Source: Apostichopus japonicus (lineage: Eukaryota > Echinodermata > Holothuroidea > Aspidochirotida > Stichopodidae). Taken from it: a DNA stretch of 64,000 nucleotides. Every line of letters begins with the position of its first letter. Position 1 is the first letter of the stretch. A program made the position numbers and the translations under genes. Below the pieces are notes generated by a model. The model was not told the origin of the DNA. It ran no database searches and saw only the letters and a list, made by a program, of their open reading frames with translations. This document shows positions 1 through 13,422 of this stretch, in pieces. The stretch is taken from assembly GCF_037975245.1 (NCBI RefSeq), contig NC_092569.1:34136668-34200667 (forward strand), read 5' to 3'.

Positions 1-300
1 ATTTCCAGTCAATTAAACATCAACGATTATTTGTTTTCGTAGTACAAAAAACTCTGCTTTAGGATGTAATCAACACCAAACATCTTTAAACTTTTTAGAT
101 TTCTCCCGCCCATGCACATGTGTACATCTCAAAGGGTTACAATGTTTTGCGTATTGACACTAAATACATTGTTATGATACTAAATTCTAATATGAAACTT
201 TAGTGATTTACTTTTAATATCATCATGGAAAGGTTGACATAAACTTGAAATAGTGATCATTCATTGGCAAGGGTTAACAATTATATATATGAATTAAAGT

Positions 301-362
301 GCATCAAACATGGATTTGCAAGTGCAGACCAGAACTTTTTCAGCCCATGCAGCAATTATTTA
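301..362 (-). repeat. Decayed partial copy of the SAMD3-like terminal exon
   Basis: This stretch closely matches 879-940, which lies in the last exon of the SAMD3-like gene. Read on the minus strand it still encodes a peptide like AEKVLVCTCKSMF, against AENVLVCTCKSML in the real exon. Similarity stops abruptly on both sides. A second short stretch around 650-695 resembles the next part of the exon but lies on the wrong side, so a degraded tandem duplication is the simplest reading. It is probably not functional. Confidence 0.55.
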
Positions 363-713
363 TGAAGAATAAATCATTTAAATGAAAGAAAATGGAAAAG
401 AACAGTCAAAACCTTTCTTTTTTCAAAAGTTTCTTTGCATTGGTAATAAAATGAAGAAAACATACACCTAAACTTTGAGAAACAGAATAACCATACTTTT
501 TACACTTTTTTGCTTTCAATTAGTTTTCCATTGTATAGAACTCTTAGTCTATTAAAGTTAAAGCTTAAAGAGCTATATGAAGGTCCTTTGAATCAATAAA
601 TGCATAGTTTGTGTTTTTTCTGTTCTGGACTAATATCATTGTTTCAGCCAGCAGTAATGGAGTCTAACATATCTTTGATACTCAATATCAAAGTTAGAGC
701 AAATGAGGGTGTT

Positions 714-3700
714 TTACACTTTGGAGGTACATGAAAGTACCTTTTGAATAAGTGATTGTACACTTCGTGTTGTTCTATTCTTCGCTCCAAGCATGGTTTC
801 TGCCAGCAACAAGGAATTTTTACATTCCTTTGGATACTCCATATCAAAGGCAAAGTATGTGCAAATTAGACAACAAAGAGCATCTAACATCGATTTGCAA
901 GTACAGACCAGAACATTTTCAGCCTGCACAACAATTTCTTCAGGGGCGTACAGATCTCCTTTGTAACAAACTTTTGGGTGTGCTGTAAGAAGTGAATCTT
1001 CCTCCTGAAGAAGATAAAATAATTAAAAAAACAAATGAAGTTTCAAACAGTCACAAGAATGTATAAAAATAATTATCATTAGTCTTGAATCAACTTCAAC
1101 CCTTTTAAACATATCAATGGTTTTCCACATTATTGTCATAAATATATGTTGTGTTTGGTTAAAAAAAAGTGGGCATAATATATTTTTTACAAAGTAGCCA
1201 ACAATTTATGTTGAGCAATCCCTGAATCAAGTTTGCATTTTGCTATCATAACATACCTGATCTCCAACGAGGTAGGAAGACAGCTTTTCTCCCTTAAAGT
1301 AGAACGGTACAAGTACAAGAGCTGTGAGGACCTTTGCTTCTAGAGAAAGTTGAATAAAATATAATGTAGTATGTATTCGCACACATTCCTTTGTCAATAG
1401 AGCTCCACGTCTTAGAGGTGCTAATAATATTTGAAAAATGGCACATGGACATTTCAAATATCAGAAAGGGACAAAATATCACAACAAGAAATGTGGATAA
1501 AGATTTAATGCTGTAACTTTTTGGCTATTTGATTTAACCCAATTTGTCAATTTTTAAGTCCTTGTGCAAAATCCTGTGAAAAAAACTGTTTCTTCCAAAT
1601 GATCCTGCAAAAATCCATTAAAGAACTAACACTTCCCAAACTCCCTTGCCAACAGGCCAGAATAATCGATCAACTGCAATAACATGATTTACCTCTTATT
1701 TTTGTAGCTTTTATTTGTACATTTATACATATGGTAATAGTACTAAATATGCATCAGTTACTATTAAGTACAGTACATTTTGCATACAACCTCATGTATG
1801 CTAACAATTTTGAAAGAGATAATTTGGAATAAGGTGCATTGTCGTTTCAGAAGTTCATTAACTAAATGTGCTTTTTAACCTCTTACCTATTTCACTATGG
1901 CTGGAAATCAGCTTTTCATATACATAAATATTCTACATTAGTGAAGTAAAATTACCTTTAGCTTGGTCGTTGGTTAAAGCAGCATTTTGCGTCCTTTTCT
2001 ATGATTTTTCTCAACCTCACTGACTCCACTATGCCATAACGACATACATAACTAGCTTATCTATTTATATTTTACTTCAAATGGTGGCATAAAAGTCGAA
2101 AAAATTGCAACTTTCAACTTTGTTGTTCTCCAAGATATTTTCCGTTGGGAACCCAATAAACCTCGCCCATAATATGAATATTTAAACACTACGAACGTCA
2201 TTGACAGATACGTAATATAACACCACGCTTGATTTGTGTACAGTCTATATGGCAGTTGTACCAGGCAGTTGCATAACAACTCCCTGGTTGTACCAACGCA
2301 AAGTCTTGAATCTATTTTTAGCAACGGCTCATAACTAAACCTGCATCTCTGATTGGTTGAATTCAAACTAGTGGGTTTGGGAACTGAATGCGATTAATTT
2401 TGTATGTGGAATACTCGCCAATTAACGTTTTTGGCAGGGAAAAACTTGGCTAATATCTTAATTTGCTGTTTTGTGACTTTATGTATGTAAAAAACTCGAT
2501 GGACATGTCAAAAAAGTAGAAAACGGCGACCAAACGCAAAATGCTCATGAATAAACATACTATTCACTGATTGGTGGAATTCAAACTAGTGGATTTGGAG
2601 ATATGAAAACTTTGTCGAGGACACTTTTACTCGTTATCGACATAAATCGTTAATTACTCGCTAATTAACGCTCTTGGCAGGGTGAAACTTGGATGGTATC
2701 TTAGTTTGCTGTTTTATGATTGATACATCTAAAAAAATCGATGCACATGTTAAAACGGTGGAAAAAAGCGACCCAACGCAAAATGCTGCTTTAAGTTGGC
2801 AATTGCCTCTCTGTAGTTGTTAACAATCGCTTTAGCATTCTTTTTGCTTTGGCAGCTATCTATTAAATATTTAGCATATGCCTCTAAGTTGCTCATCAGA
2901 AGATCTTTTGCATGACAAGCATCAATGCTGGGGGTTATTCGCCTCATCTCGATGAGAATCTGTTGTACAAAATGTAGAAGTTCATATTTCAGTAAAGCAA
3001 ATTTGTAATGAGAAAATAAAAAATTAAAACATATTTGTATGAAAAACAGACAAAAAAGGCTGACACTCCTTGGGTGGCGTGGAGACATGAAACCATTTGT
3101 GCATGCCTCTGTCCATGCCATAGAGAAATAGAAGTCTAGATTGATCTTAGTATGAAGCAAATATATAAATTTAAGAGAATATTCCACTGTGTATGGCCAT
3201 TGAACACCATCTCATTCCCTACTCCACTAATGAACATATGAAACCATTTCAAAATGTTGTTTGCATATCCCAACAAGAACTGTAATGCAAACTGCAAACT
3301 GCAGAATGCAAATGTTTTGCAGAATGATATATTTGACAACCAGACAAAGAAAGCAATTACATGGATGTTACAATAAAGATATGATCATGAACGTCATGGT
3401 TACATAAGTAATCAGAACCAAAAAGCATATCTATCTTCATGATGCATGCTGAAATGTTACTTTCATTAAGAAAGAAAAACAATGGAAATGGAGAACAGTA
3501 TGAAACACATCATGAAGTTGCAAGGAGCAAATTTTAACTTGTGCTTTTGTAGGAGGAAGGTTTACCTGTCTCTGTGAAAACAGACAAGGAAATTCTCGCT
3601 TCAGCTCAGCTACAGTAGGCTTTTCATCGATAATCCATTTTCTTCTTGATTGAAAAGTTATCTCCATCATCTGTGATATCTTAACTTCATTTTGTCGAGC

Positions 3701-6356
3701 CCTTCTTGCCTCTTCCTGCATCCACCTATGGAAACACAAATATCAAAGAAATGGAGGTCACACCAACCATGCATTGCAAAACAAAAGGCACCACCGTGTC
3801 CTTCTAGAACAAGAAGTCTTGATTGATTTCTTTTATTTTTAAACCCTTGATTACCATTCTGATGCCTATATGGAAATGACACAGTTGAGAATGAGCAAGA
3901 AGAGTGTTTCTGTTTTGTTTTTCAGAAGAAAAAGCAGAAGATTTATTAGATTCATATTCAGCCCGTATCAAAAAAGTAAATTACTTACTTCCTACATACT
4001 TACTTCTTATGCCTCTGAATACTGGCTGTATCATCTACTAATTGTTGATCATCAACTGCTTTAGCTGGTGTCACTCCACTACTTTTTCTCTTCTTTTCCA
4101 CTGGCATGTGCTTTCTCTCATTCCTGAACTTGTCCATTATTTTCATTCTCCAGTATTCCTGTTTTAAAAAAAAATAATAATAATTTGTACATAAAAATAT
4201 TGGATAGTCAATATTGAACATGGATTCCCAAATGTTTTCCCTCAAAAGCCTACCCCCCCCCAACTCTCCCTCTCTCTCTGGCTCTCCATATACCTGTTTA
4301 TTTAAAACTCCATAATATTCAACCTTCAGTGACCATATCCCAAGCTCTAGAAATATTACACAAAGAACAGATGTTTTCATCAGACTTCCATAGTATTGCT
4401 GAAAGTTGTAACTATTTAATAATTGCCATCAATCACGATTACACTTTGATCGTCCAATTAATATAGCTCAAAACCAATGTTGGGATTTCTCAAATTTAAG
4501 AGTGAAATCCATCAGCTGTCAAAAGTCAAACTAAAGCAGTTTTTCTGCCAAAATATCTTACAAATATTGATTTTCTTACAACAATTTTGTGGTATTGCTC
4601 TACAAATCAATCAATATCTGCCAAGATTCAATATAAAAAAGTTTGAAAACGATATGCAGAGAAAGAATTTCTTACTGTACTTTTGAATGACAATAGGGAT
4701 GTCACAATTATTTAATCATTGTAATCGAGGTAATCAAGAGAAGAGCTGCACCATTAATCCACCAAAATTCCTTTCAGTACAAGTGTGCAGCCCTGAACCC
4801 ATATTATGCAAATTTTCAAAAGTGATCTCTTACTACTGGACGGGCTCCAGGGATGGTTTCCTTTCCAAGGAAGGGGTACTTCTCCAATAAGCATCTCACT
4901 GCCTCTGAGTAGTGAGCTGACAATGGATAGCTGTGTGTTGATGGACCAAAGGGCAACTATCAATACATGAAAATAACCAATGGAAAAGCACTGCAAGATT
5001 TGTGACCACTGTTGAATGAACATCTTTGGGTTAACATATTTTGAGATATTATGTGTGAATTTCTCCATAACCAAAGTAACTGTCACATAAATAATTGACA
5101 TCATTCAACAACAAATGCTTTGACAATTAAGCTTGTCCATAGTAATGATCCATTTGGTAGACTTGTTTGTACCTGAGTAACAGGTAATTTGACAGTTGCA
5201 CAACCAATATGGTAAGATATATCCTACATAACTTAGCAACCTCTTTTGTAACCCAACAAATTGTGAGGTATGGTAAGTGAGGGATGGCATCAGTGAAGTA
5301 AATCTACTATTAACAAGTGTTACTTTAACTTACCTTGTAAAGCCTGCCATGTAATCAAACAATGTTTGGACTATCTGTCTCCTTTCTCTGTCGTTAGGCA
5401 TTCTCTCTGCGTTGAGCTTTCCCTCCAACACAACTGGCAGTCTTGGCAGAGCAAATTTGTCTGGCCATTGCTTCCTGTGAAGAAATATTTTGGATTAACA
5501 AACCGGTTATCTCCACAGCTTTGCAATTTTATATAAACCAACATCTACCATCAGATCCTTAGCCGTAGCACGAACGTGTTAGTTCATTAACTATGCCATC
5601 CTCCCCTTCTACCCCCTCCCCCCTTCATCAGCTCCTCCTGTTGGTTGTTATTTAACCACACCCAGAAGAATGTCCGGTGATGCATCTGGGTCTTGTTTCC
5701 AAGCAATCATTACAGTTACTGTTCGATATGTTACAATGATCCTATCAGCAAGTAAAGGTCAGCAAGTAAAGGCAAGTTATTTCAAGATTTGAAAGTTTTC
5801 AAATTATAGCATGGGTGTTGATCATACCATTGAGGGTAAAACATTGAAGAAAAGGAACTTAAGTATCTTACATCTCAAGCCATTTTCTCTTGACATCTGA
5901 CTCTCCGGTACTGCAGTCTTCTTCCACATTCCATGAATGACTAGAACTTGTTGAAGCTGAAGAGATATCTTCAGCCTGAGAGGTTGATTGGCAACTTTCT
6001 TTTTGGTGTGCAAGTTGAATCATACTACTTATGAAGTTTTTTGTAGGTGGCTCAATTTGGATTGGAGCATCTGAGAAGTTATAACTTTCACTAAATAAGC
6101 TGTTTGTTGAGCTTAAGTCAGTCAAGTTTATTGGAAGTGTATCCTCATGAGGGATGGTAATTATTTGGATTTTTCCTCTTTGTGGTAGCTGATGGATTTC
6201 CACATCTACCCAATCATCCCATGTTTTGTCATAAAGTTGAAACCTGATATCCTCATCTATGTGAAATTCACTTCTCACTTTTTCCTTTAAAGTTGATATG
6301 TCTTGAACCTCAAAGACCTGCTTTTGTTCTTTGAAGGTGATATGAAATGTTGACAT
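714..6356 (-). CDS. SAMD3-like family protein, eight exons, exon 6 broken by a transposon
   Basis: Exons on the minus strand are 6356-5872, 5474-5334, 4930-4834, 4158-4004, 3725-3566, 2959-1956, 1420-1257 and 1004-714. Every intron has GT-AG ends and the phases agree across all junctions. Without the insert in exon 6 the frame would run 559 residues. The first 70 residues look like a PB1/ubiquitin-type fold (MSTFHITFKEQ start, then WDDWVDV), followed by a Ser/Thr-rich linker. Exons 2-4 carry the signature of animal proteins annotated as sterile-alpha-motif protein 3-like: LPRLP near the start, YPLSAHYSEAVRCLLEKYPFL, then a basic YWRMKIMDKFRNERK segment. The last two exons hold the family's hydrophobic C-terminal domain. 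The molecular function of this family is not known to me. An 813-bp element at 1978-2790 introduces a stop at 2750, so the present allele would yield about 415 residues. All downstream exons are still open, which argues for a recent insertion. It could be a host gene or the second ORF of the transposon that carries the 825-codon ORF upstream. Confidence 0.75.
1978..2790. mobile_element. Non-autonomous DNA transposon with TTAA target duplication
   Basis: The element is 813 bp long. Its ends are perfect 15-bp inverted repeats, AGCAGCATTTTGCGT at 1978-1992 and the complement at 2776-2790. TTAA directly flanks both ends (1974-1977 and 2791-2794). TTAA duplications are typical of piggyBac and Kolobok elements, but these termini do not show the usual piggyBac CCC start, so the superfamily stays open. 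The right half is a tandem duplication with a period of about 218 bp (2349-2566 and 2567-2790). No transposase ORF is present. Removing the element and one TTAA restores the host exon exactly, including the donor site at 1955. Confidence 0.85.
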
Positions 6357-6783
6357 GTTGTTGCTCTTTAATACTGATTTAGTTCACAATGATAACTTCT
6401 ACTTCACACGCTCTTTTTAGGACAAAGTTAATTAATGTTGAAAACCCAATTAAGCTGTAAAATACGATTGTGTTTTTCCCTTCAAAAAAACAGTCTGTAA
6501 CATCTAGGTTATCTTTGCTGCATTTTTCAAGGGCAATGATAAAACATGTACCATTTTTAAAAGCTAGGGCAAGTTTTGGCATGCTTATTTTTTATAGAAG
6601 ATGAGGCTTTAGAAACTGCACAGCCTGATGAGAAAAAAAAATGATATAAAATGTATCAAAATGTGAAACTTGTTTGTGCTGATTATGGCTAGAGTACTGC
6701 AAGGCTACCCACAAACTTAAAATACCAAGCAAAAAAGCAACAAAAGGTCTCCTCGCCTTTTTGATAAGTATGTGCACAATGGC

Positions 6784-9261
6784 TTACAGGCCAGCATACT
6801 CTTGATGCAACTTGTACTTCATTACTACATAGCTTTTAGTACCAACTTTGTACATTGGTAAAGCATTGTGATCAAGAAAACTCCTACTCTGAATGATCAC
6901 TTTTCTATTTGACTCTACAACAACATATGCATGACAATTCCTATCAAAGCACTCAGTATCCATTTCATGAATAATGAAGTAACACTCGCAATTGTGAAAA
7001 AAACACAGTTTGATTAAGCCAAATTGGCACATTCTCTCAACTACATTCAGGATAACACATGCTCCAGAATCATATCTCACCCCATTCAAATGTACAGACA
7101 TTGAGACATATACCTCGTCACATTCCCCAGTAATTTTCAAAATGAATGGTGTCATTTCAGGTGATAATTCACCAATCTTGATCATTTCACCTTGTACCGG
7201 TAAAGTGTTCTCTTTTCCCAAATCTGAAGTTGACATAATGATACTCTGAAATATTTGGTGTCTCTTTGCCAGGGTATATGTTATATTTTTTAAATTTTTA
7301 GTAGCCCTTGAGATATCTTTGAAGTAAGAATGTTTTGATTCAAACCTCAAAGTCCAAAAATGTGATAAAGGTCCAAATTGCATCATTTGTTTGGCATAGT
7401 GGGTCATAAAATGCATTTTGGGTGTAAGATGTGAATTTGGATATAGCTCACAAAACAGCTCTAAGCAATCTAAAACCACACCATTGAGGTAAACACATGA
7501 CTGTTTGGTCACACTAGGACTAGTCACAAGGTCCACAATGTCAATGATATGTAGCAAAAGTTGCCACTTTTCATCTTTTTCTTCAATGTCATTTGAAAAC
7601 ATCAAGAAAAAAAGGCGCATCAAGCACCACATTTGACAGGCTTTTTGCCTTACCTTAACTGAAGAGCATGACCAAGATAATGTAGTGGGTTTGTTTGATT
7701 TGTCAAAACTTGCATATGGAAAATCATTGATCCTCTTATTGATTGTTTCAACAGAAATTTGACCTGTCTGCACATATGACGTCATCACAGTGCTCAAAAT
7801 TTTTGGACAAACGCCCTCAAACAAGTCATGAGCTATGTCTGGTGGTAGCCCATCAATTACATGAAAATAATGAAGGGAATTCAAAGGCGAATCCAGCTTC
7901 ACACCATACGCAGTTGACATTTCGCTGTCATTTCGCACTCTGCTCACATGAATCTTATGGGCATTGACTGTTCTTTCCATATGACTTTGATGAAGCTCAT
8001 TTTTTCTGAGACTTTCAGATGTGCACATACAAAACCTGCACACACGAAAACCTGAGAAAGATTCTGTAAATCCCCCTATGAAATGACTGGCTAAATTATC
8101 TGCTATGACACTACAAACTGAACCATAAAATTTGTGTTCTACGCCATGAACATTTACCTGAATTCCATGTTCCTCTAGAATGTTTAGATCATCCATGAGG
8201 GGTTTGATAATTGTATCCAAGCCATATTTTTTCATTAATGAACTTTTGCAAAGCCAAACTAATTGAATATGGTTCACAGAAGATCGATATTTTGGTTCAA
8301 CATTTCCAATAAACATGTACATAGCATTAACTTTATGGGTACCAGTGTATGTCCCTAGAGGATTTACAACCTCAAAATCATCTACATATAAGTGAATTTG
8401 AATTGCAGTTGAATGAATTTGAAAAAGTCTACTACATTTAAATTTGGCTCCATCACAATAGTCCATCATAATATCTGGATCCCTAGATGAATGTCCATTG
8501 ATAACATGTGCTAAAATTTCAGCATTTAGCAACATAGACTGCAAAGTACCTAAAATAGAAACATATTCGAATGTTTCTTTCTTGCCAGATGCTTCAAATC
8601 CAAGACAAATTTGTAGGGGATCCACCATATTCAACTGTTGTCTACAAAAGTGAAGTTGATGATTCTCACTAGCCATGTGTTCAATGGCTTTACGAAGTTT
8701 GTTTTCCTTTAATACTCCCTGAATGTTAGGACAATCTTTTATATTTACACCCATTGCAGCTAAATCAGTATTTATGGCATTTTCAATGTCGAGAAGATTT
8801 GAAACAAAGAGTTTATTATATTCACTAGCAACTTCATCTAAAATTGTCCGAGGTAATTTGTGAACTTCTCTCAATTTTAAAACATGGATTGCATATGGAA
8901 ATAGATACTGGTTTTCAAGTTGATTTTGGAGGTGAGAACTTTGATCTGTTATGTTTGCATCATATTCTAGCATTTCAGAATTGGTATCTTCATGATCGCA
9001 ATGCATTTGCATGTTTGCTTCCTCAGACATAGCCAGTGTTTCATCCAAATGACAATTATTATGCACCCTTTTCAGATGTTTCTTAAATGAATCAATTTTA
9101 ACATAAGTCTTTTCACAATTTTTTATCCCGCATCTTAGTGAAAAATTTTGCTCATGAGAGTGAATGGAGTGTAAATGTTCTAAGAGTTTGTTGAACCTTC
9201 CTGTCCAAAAGACCGAACATTTTGGGCATTGGTAATTTAAATTCCACCTATTTTCTGCCAT
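6784..9261 (-). CDS. TNP2/CACTA (En/Spm)-like transposase with N-terminal C2H2 zinc fingers
   Basis: A single uninterrupted frame encodes 825 residues. Residues 12-36 form a C-x2-C...H/H finger, and residues 44-67 a textbook C2H2 finger (C44, C49, H62, H67), likely for DNA binding. The body carries features of the large eukaryotic TNP2-type transposase family: a YVDDFEVVNPLG segment near residue 290, GLPPDIAHDLFEGV near 470, and LTPKMHFMTHY near 611 followed by FGPLSHFWTLRFESKH. I could not assign the catalytic acidic triad with certainty. The start is the first methionine of the frame, directly before the first finger. The C-terminus reaches a natural stop. It lies 427 bp upstream of, and in the same direction as, the SAMD3-like gene. 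The frame is intact, so it could be active or recently active. CACTA-type ends were looked for and not found, so the borders of the element are unknown. The superfamily name is less certain than the transposase call. Confidence 0.7.
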   Translation of the reverse strand: MAENRWNLNYQCPKCSVFWTGRFNKLLEHLHSIHSHEQNFSLRCGIKNCEKTYVKIDSFKKHLKRVHNNCHLDETLAMSEEANMQMHCDHEDTNSEMLEYDANITDQSSHLQNQLENQYLFPYAIHVLKLREVHKLPRTILDEVASEYNKLFVSNLLDIENAINTDLAAMGVNIKDCPNIQGVLKENKLRKAIEHMASENHQLHFCRQQLNMVDPLQICLGFEASGKKETFEYVSILGTLQSMLLNAEILAHVINGHSSRDPDIMMDYCDGAKFKCSRLFQIHSTAIQIHLYVDDFEVVNPLGTYTGTHKVNAMYMFIGNVEPKYRSSVNHIQLVWLCKSSLMKKYGLDTIIKPLMDDLNILEEHGIQVNVHGVEHKFYGSVCSVIADNLASHFIGGFTESFSGFRVCRFCMCTSESLRKNELHQSHMERTVNAHKIHVSRVRNDSEMSTAYGVKLDSPLNSLHYFHVIDGLPPDIAHDLFEGVCPKILSTVMTSYVQTGQISVETINKRINDFPYASFDKSNKPTTLSWSCSSVKVRQKACQMWCLMRLFFLMFSNDIEEKDEKWQLLLHIIDIVDLVTSPSVTKQSCVYLNGVVLDCLELFCELYPNSHLTPKMHFMTHYAKQMMQFGPLSHFWTLRFESKHSYFKDISRATKNLKNITYTLAKRHQIFQSIIMSTSDLGKENTLPVQGEMIKIGELSPEMTPFILKITGECDEVYVSMSVHLNGVRYDSGACVILNVVERMCQFGLIKLCFFHNCECYFIIHEMDTECFDRNCHAYVVVESNRKVIIQSRSFLDHNALPMYKVGTKSYVVMKYKLHQEYAGL

Positions 9262-11915
9262 GCTTACTTTGCGTATGTTTGGCTCCTTTTCAGGACTGTC
9301 GTTCTGCAGTGTTTATGAAAATCTGAAATGAAAAAGAAACAGTTCATTTCAAAACATCATTAAAAAGAGCGTACGAAATATGTTTTCCAGCTATTTAAAG
9401 ATAAGACTGTCGATAGCAGTATACTGACTGATTAAATGTAACTTGGTATTATCCAGTAACACCTTTCTATGTAGGCCTAAAACATTTATAAAATCACATT
9501 TAGGCATTAGCATCAATGGGCCTATATTTAACTAATGGCTTTAAATTCAAAATCATGATTCAAGGCAGTTTTCTATACTGATGGCTACAATGGCCTGTTG
9601 AACAGAGCATGCTTTCAAGTGGCCTATGGTGAAAGTCTATGATACAGTTGAAGTATAGGATCAAAATCCTCGATAAAACAGGACAAAAGAAGAATTTTTT
9701 AGCCCAAAATTAGGACAAAAGTAAGACTTTTGCAAGTAGTCAATATTCATCAACGTTTGCAGCACTTCATGAATATTTTAGGCAATGGCATTGTCCGTTG
9801 ATTTTCACATTAATATTATAATTTTTTTTCAGTCTTTGAGAAGAATAAAGTAGTCTGAATTAAATTAAAATAAAAAAACAAGTAGAAGGAAGCTTCAAAA
9901 AGTAGGAGAAACTATTAACTGCTGTAAATTAGGCCTATATGCATTTTAAAACTCTGAGACATCGATCAGCATCTGTTAATAACATCAAGGACATGACAGA
10001 GCTTTGACTAACATCAATAATTTTATTATTCTTCCCTCCTTATCATCAGAATATGACAATTCATCATTTGATGTACGTTTCTCACTAAATTTCATCCAGC
10101 CTAGTTCATCATGATCAACTACTTCATACTGGTACACTTATGAATTTAGTGAAGGATTTTGTAGCAATGGTGATTCAACTAAGCGGCCTGTGTATTGACT
10201 TCTGTGGTCTATTGTGACTGCAAGAATAATGAAGGCTTTTAGTTTAAGGGGTTGGTATTAACAATGGCAGACCTATATAATTTGAATGAAATTAGGCATA
10301 TAGGCTAAGCCTAATTTTCTTCAAATGCCTAGGTCTAGTGCCTGACTTTCACATTTTAAAAATAGTATATTTCTACCTCTGTTGACCCAATGATAAGCTA
10401 CTTCTGCTTCTCACCCGACCTTTACTAAATTAAGAGTCATGTACCCTATTAAGCTAATATTAATAAGGTAGCCTAGATGATGTTCCAACTTCCAAGTAGC
10501 ATGGCAATTTGGTTGTTCACTTGTTCTTATAATAGGCCCTAGGCCCCTAGTATTATTTTGTTTTTAACAGTACATCTGTAGTTATAACAAGTATGATCTC
10601 TTTCACAATATTACCCTATAGGGCCTACTGTTAATACCCCCCCCCCCGCCCCACTCTGCTTTGGCAGGGCTAGGGCCTGCACAAACACAATCAAATTGCT
10701 ACTCGTTAGGATTAAGTAAGGCTGGACTACACAGAACCACATATATCATTGCAGTCATAAACTTTCGGCTAAGTGGAACAATAGTACTAGTAGTAGCATA
10801 TGCAGGTCATTTCTTAGTTGAACAACTGCCACACTGCTGTTCACAACGTCAATTCAGATGGCATATGCCTAGCCTAGTCAATTCTTTTCGCCTAGTCTAT
10901 GCCTACTTACACGTAGATGTAGGCCTAGCCTACAAAGACTACGGGACAAAGCTGCCCAAGTAGGCTATCCTAACGTTACAACTTACAAGTAACCTTGCAA
11001 GTAACTGTCACTGACTTTACGTATCAGTCTAGTAGCTGAATGTGTTGATCAATATAAAAATGACCTGTGCTGTTGGATCATCTTTTCAATAAAATACTTA
11101 CTCTTAGATGCTTAACGAAACACCACAACTTCGTAACTTCGTAACCGTAACTTCGTGAGCGTGGTATAAGGTAGTGCGCGTGAAAGTGACGTATTCATCG
11201 TACGAAGTAGTAGTCCTTGAAAGCGGCGTGTGAGATTATTCTAATACTAGTAAAGTTAAACACGAACGTGTACTTAAACTCTCGTTGTTGTAAGACATTT
11301 CTGAAGCGATTGAGTAAATTTACCATGGTCAAGGGTAAACTTAAATGTGCGAATAGTTTTATCATTTGAAGCTAGTATTATTACCTCTAAAGCTCTAATT
11401 CTACGTTTCTTGCGTGGACGAATGAGTAAATTAAAGCATGATGGTACAAATACTCACACAAACCTAAGCAAGCTCGTTCAAACACACAATATGTGAACGA
11501 ATAATAGTTTCGACACTCATTTGTTAAGTAAATTTACTCTCAATGAGTATTTTTTGTTTTCTGTGTGTAAGCCCAAACCAAATATACACTACTCTTTTTC
11601 CAAATGTATGGGGGGGGGGACATTTGATATTGTTTTCCCCACCCATCGAAATGTGGGGGGACGGTTCCCCCCCCCCCCCTTGGATTGACGCCCATGCTTC
11701 AGACTATTTATATCCATTTTGAAATTATAAAACAATCAAGTTTAAAAATGAAATTTTCATTTCATTTATTTGTTTTATCAAAACGTACATATATTTAGCT
11801 AGTATATGTTAGTTAAAACTATTATGACGTAAATAGCAAATGGAAGTGAACTAGAAATCTTTGTAGGTTTATCTTTTAGGTAACTAGCTGTATAACACAG
11901 TTTAAACTAATACAT
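9262..11915. other. Intergenic region with no gene seen
   Basis: This stretch lies upstream of the transposase ORF. Both strands contain only short frames without splice support. It holds many TAGGCCT-like words at 10.2-11.0 kb, a C run near 10637 and G/C runs near 11610-11680. The latter resemble the G/C-rich ends of the inverted-repeat elements found elsewhere in the window. The 5' region of the transposon may lie here, but I see no terminal repeat that pairs with the left side. Confidence 0.5.
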
Positions 11916-13341
<1,426 letters not shown>

Positions 13342-13422
13342 CACTGGCGGATCCAGGGCCTTTGTTTGTTTGGGGCCAAAGTGGAATTAGAGTGATATGG
13401 GGGAGGGGTCTAAGGGGAGGGG

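Noticed and set aside
1..11200. CACTA-type terminal inverted repeats for the transposase/SAMD3-like pair
   Set aside because: CACT-starting words exist near both sides but none pair with each other over more than a few bases.
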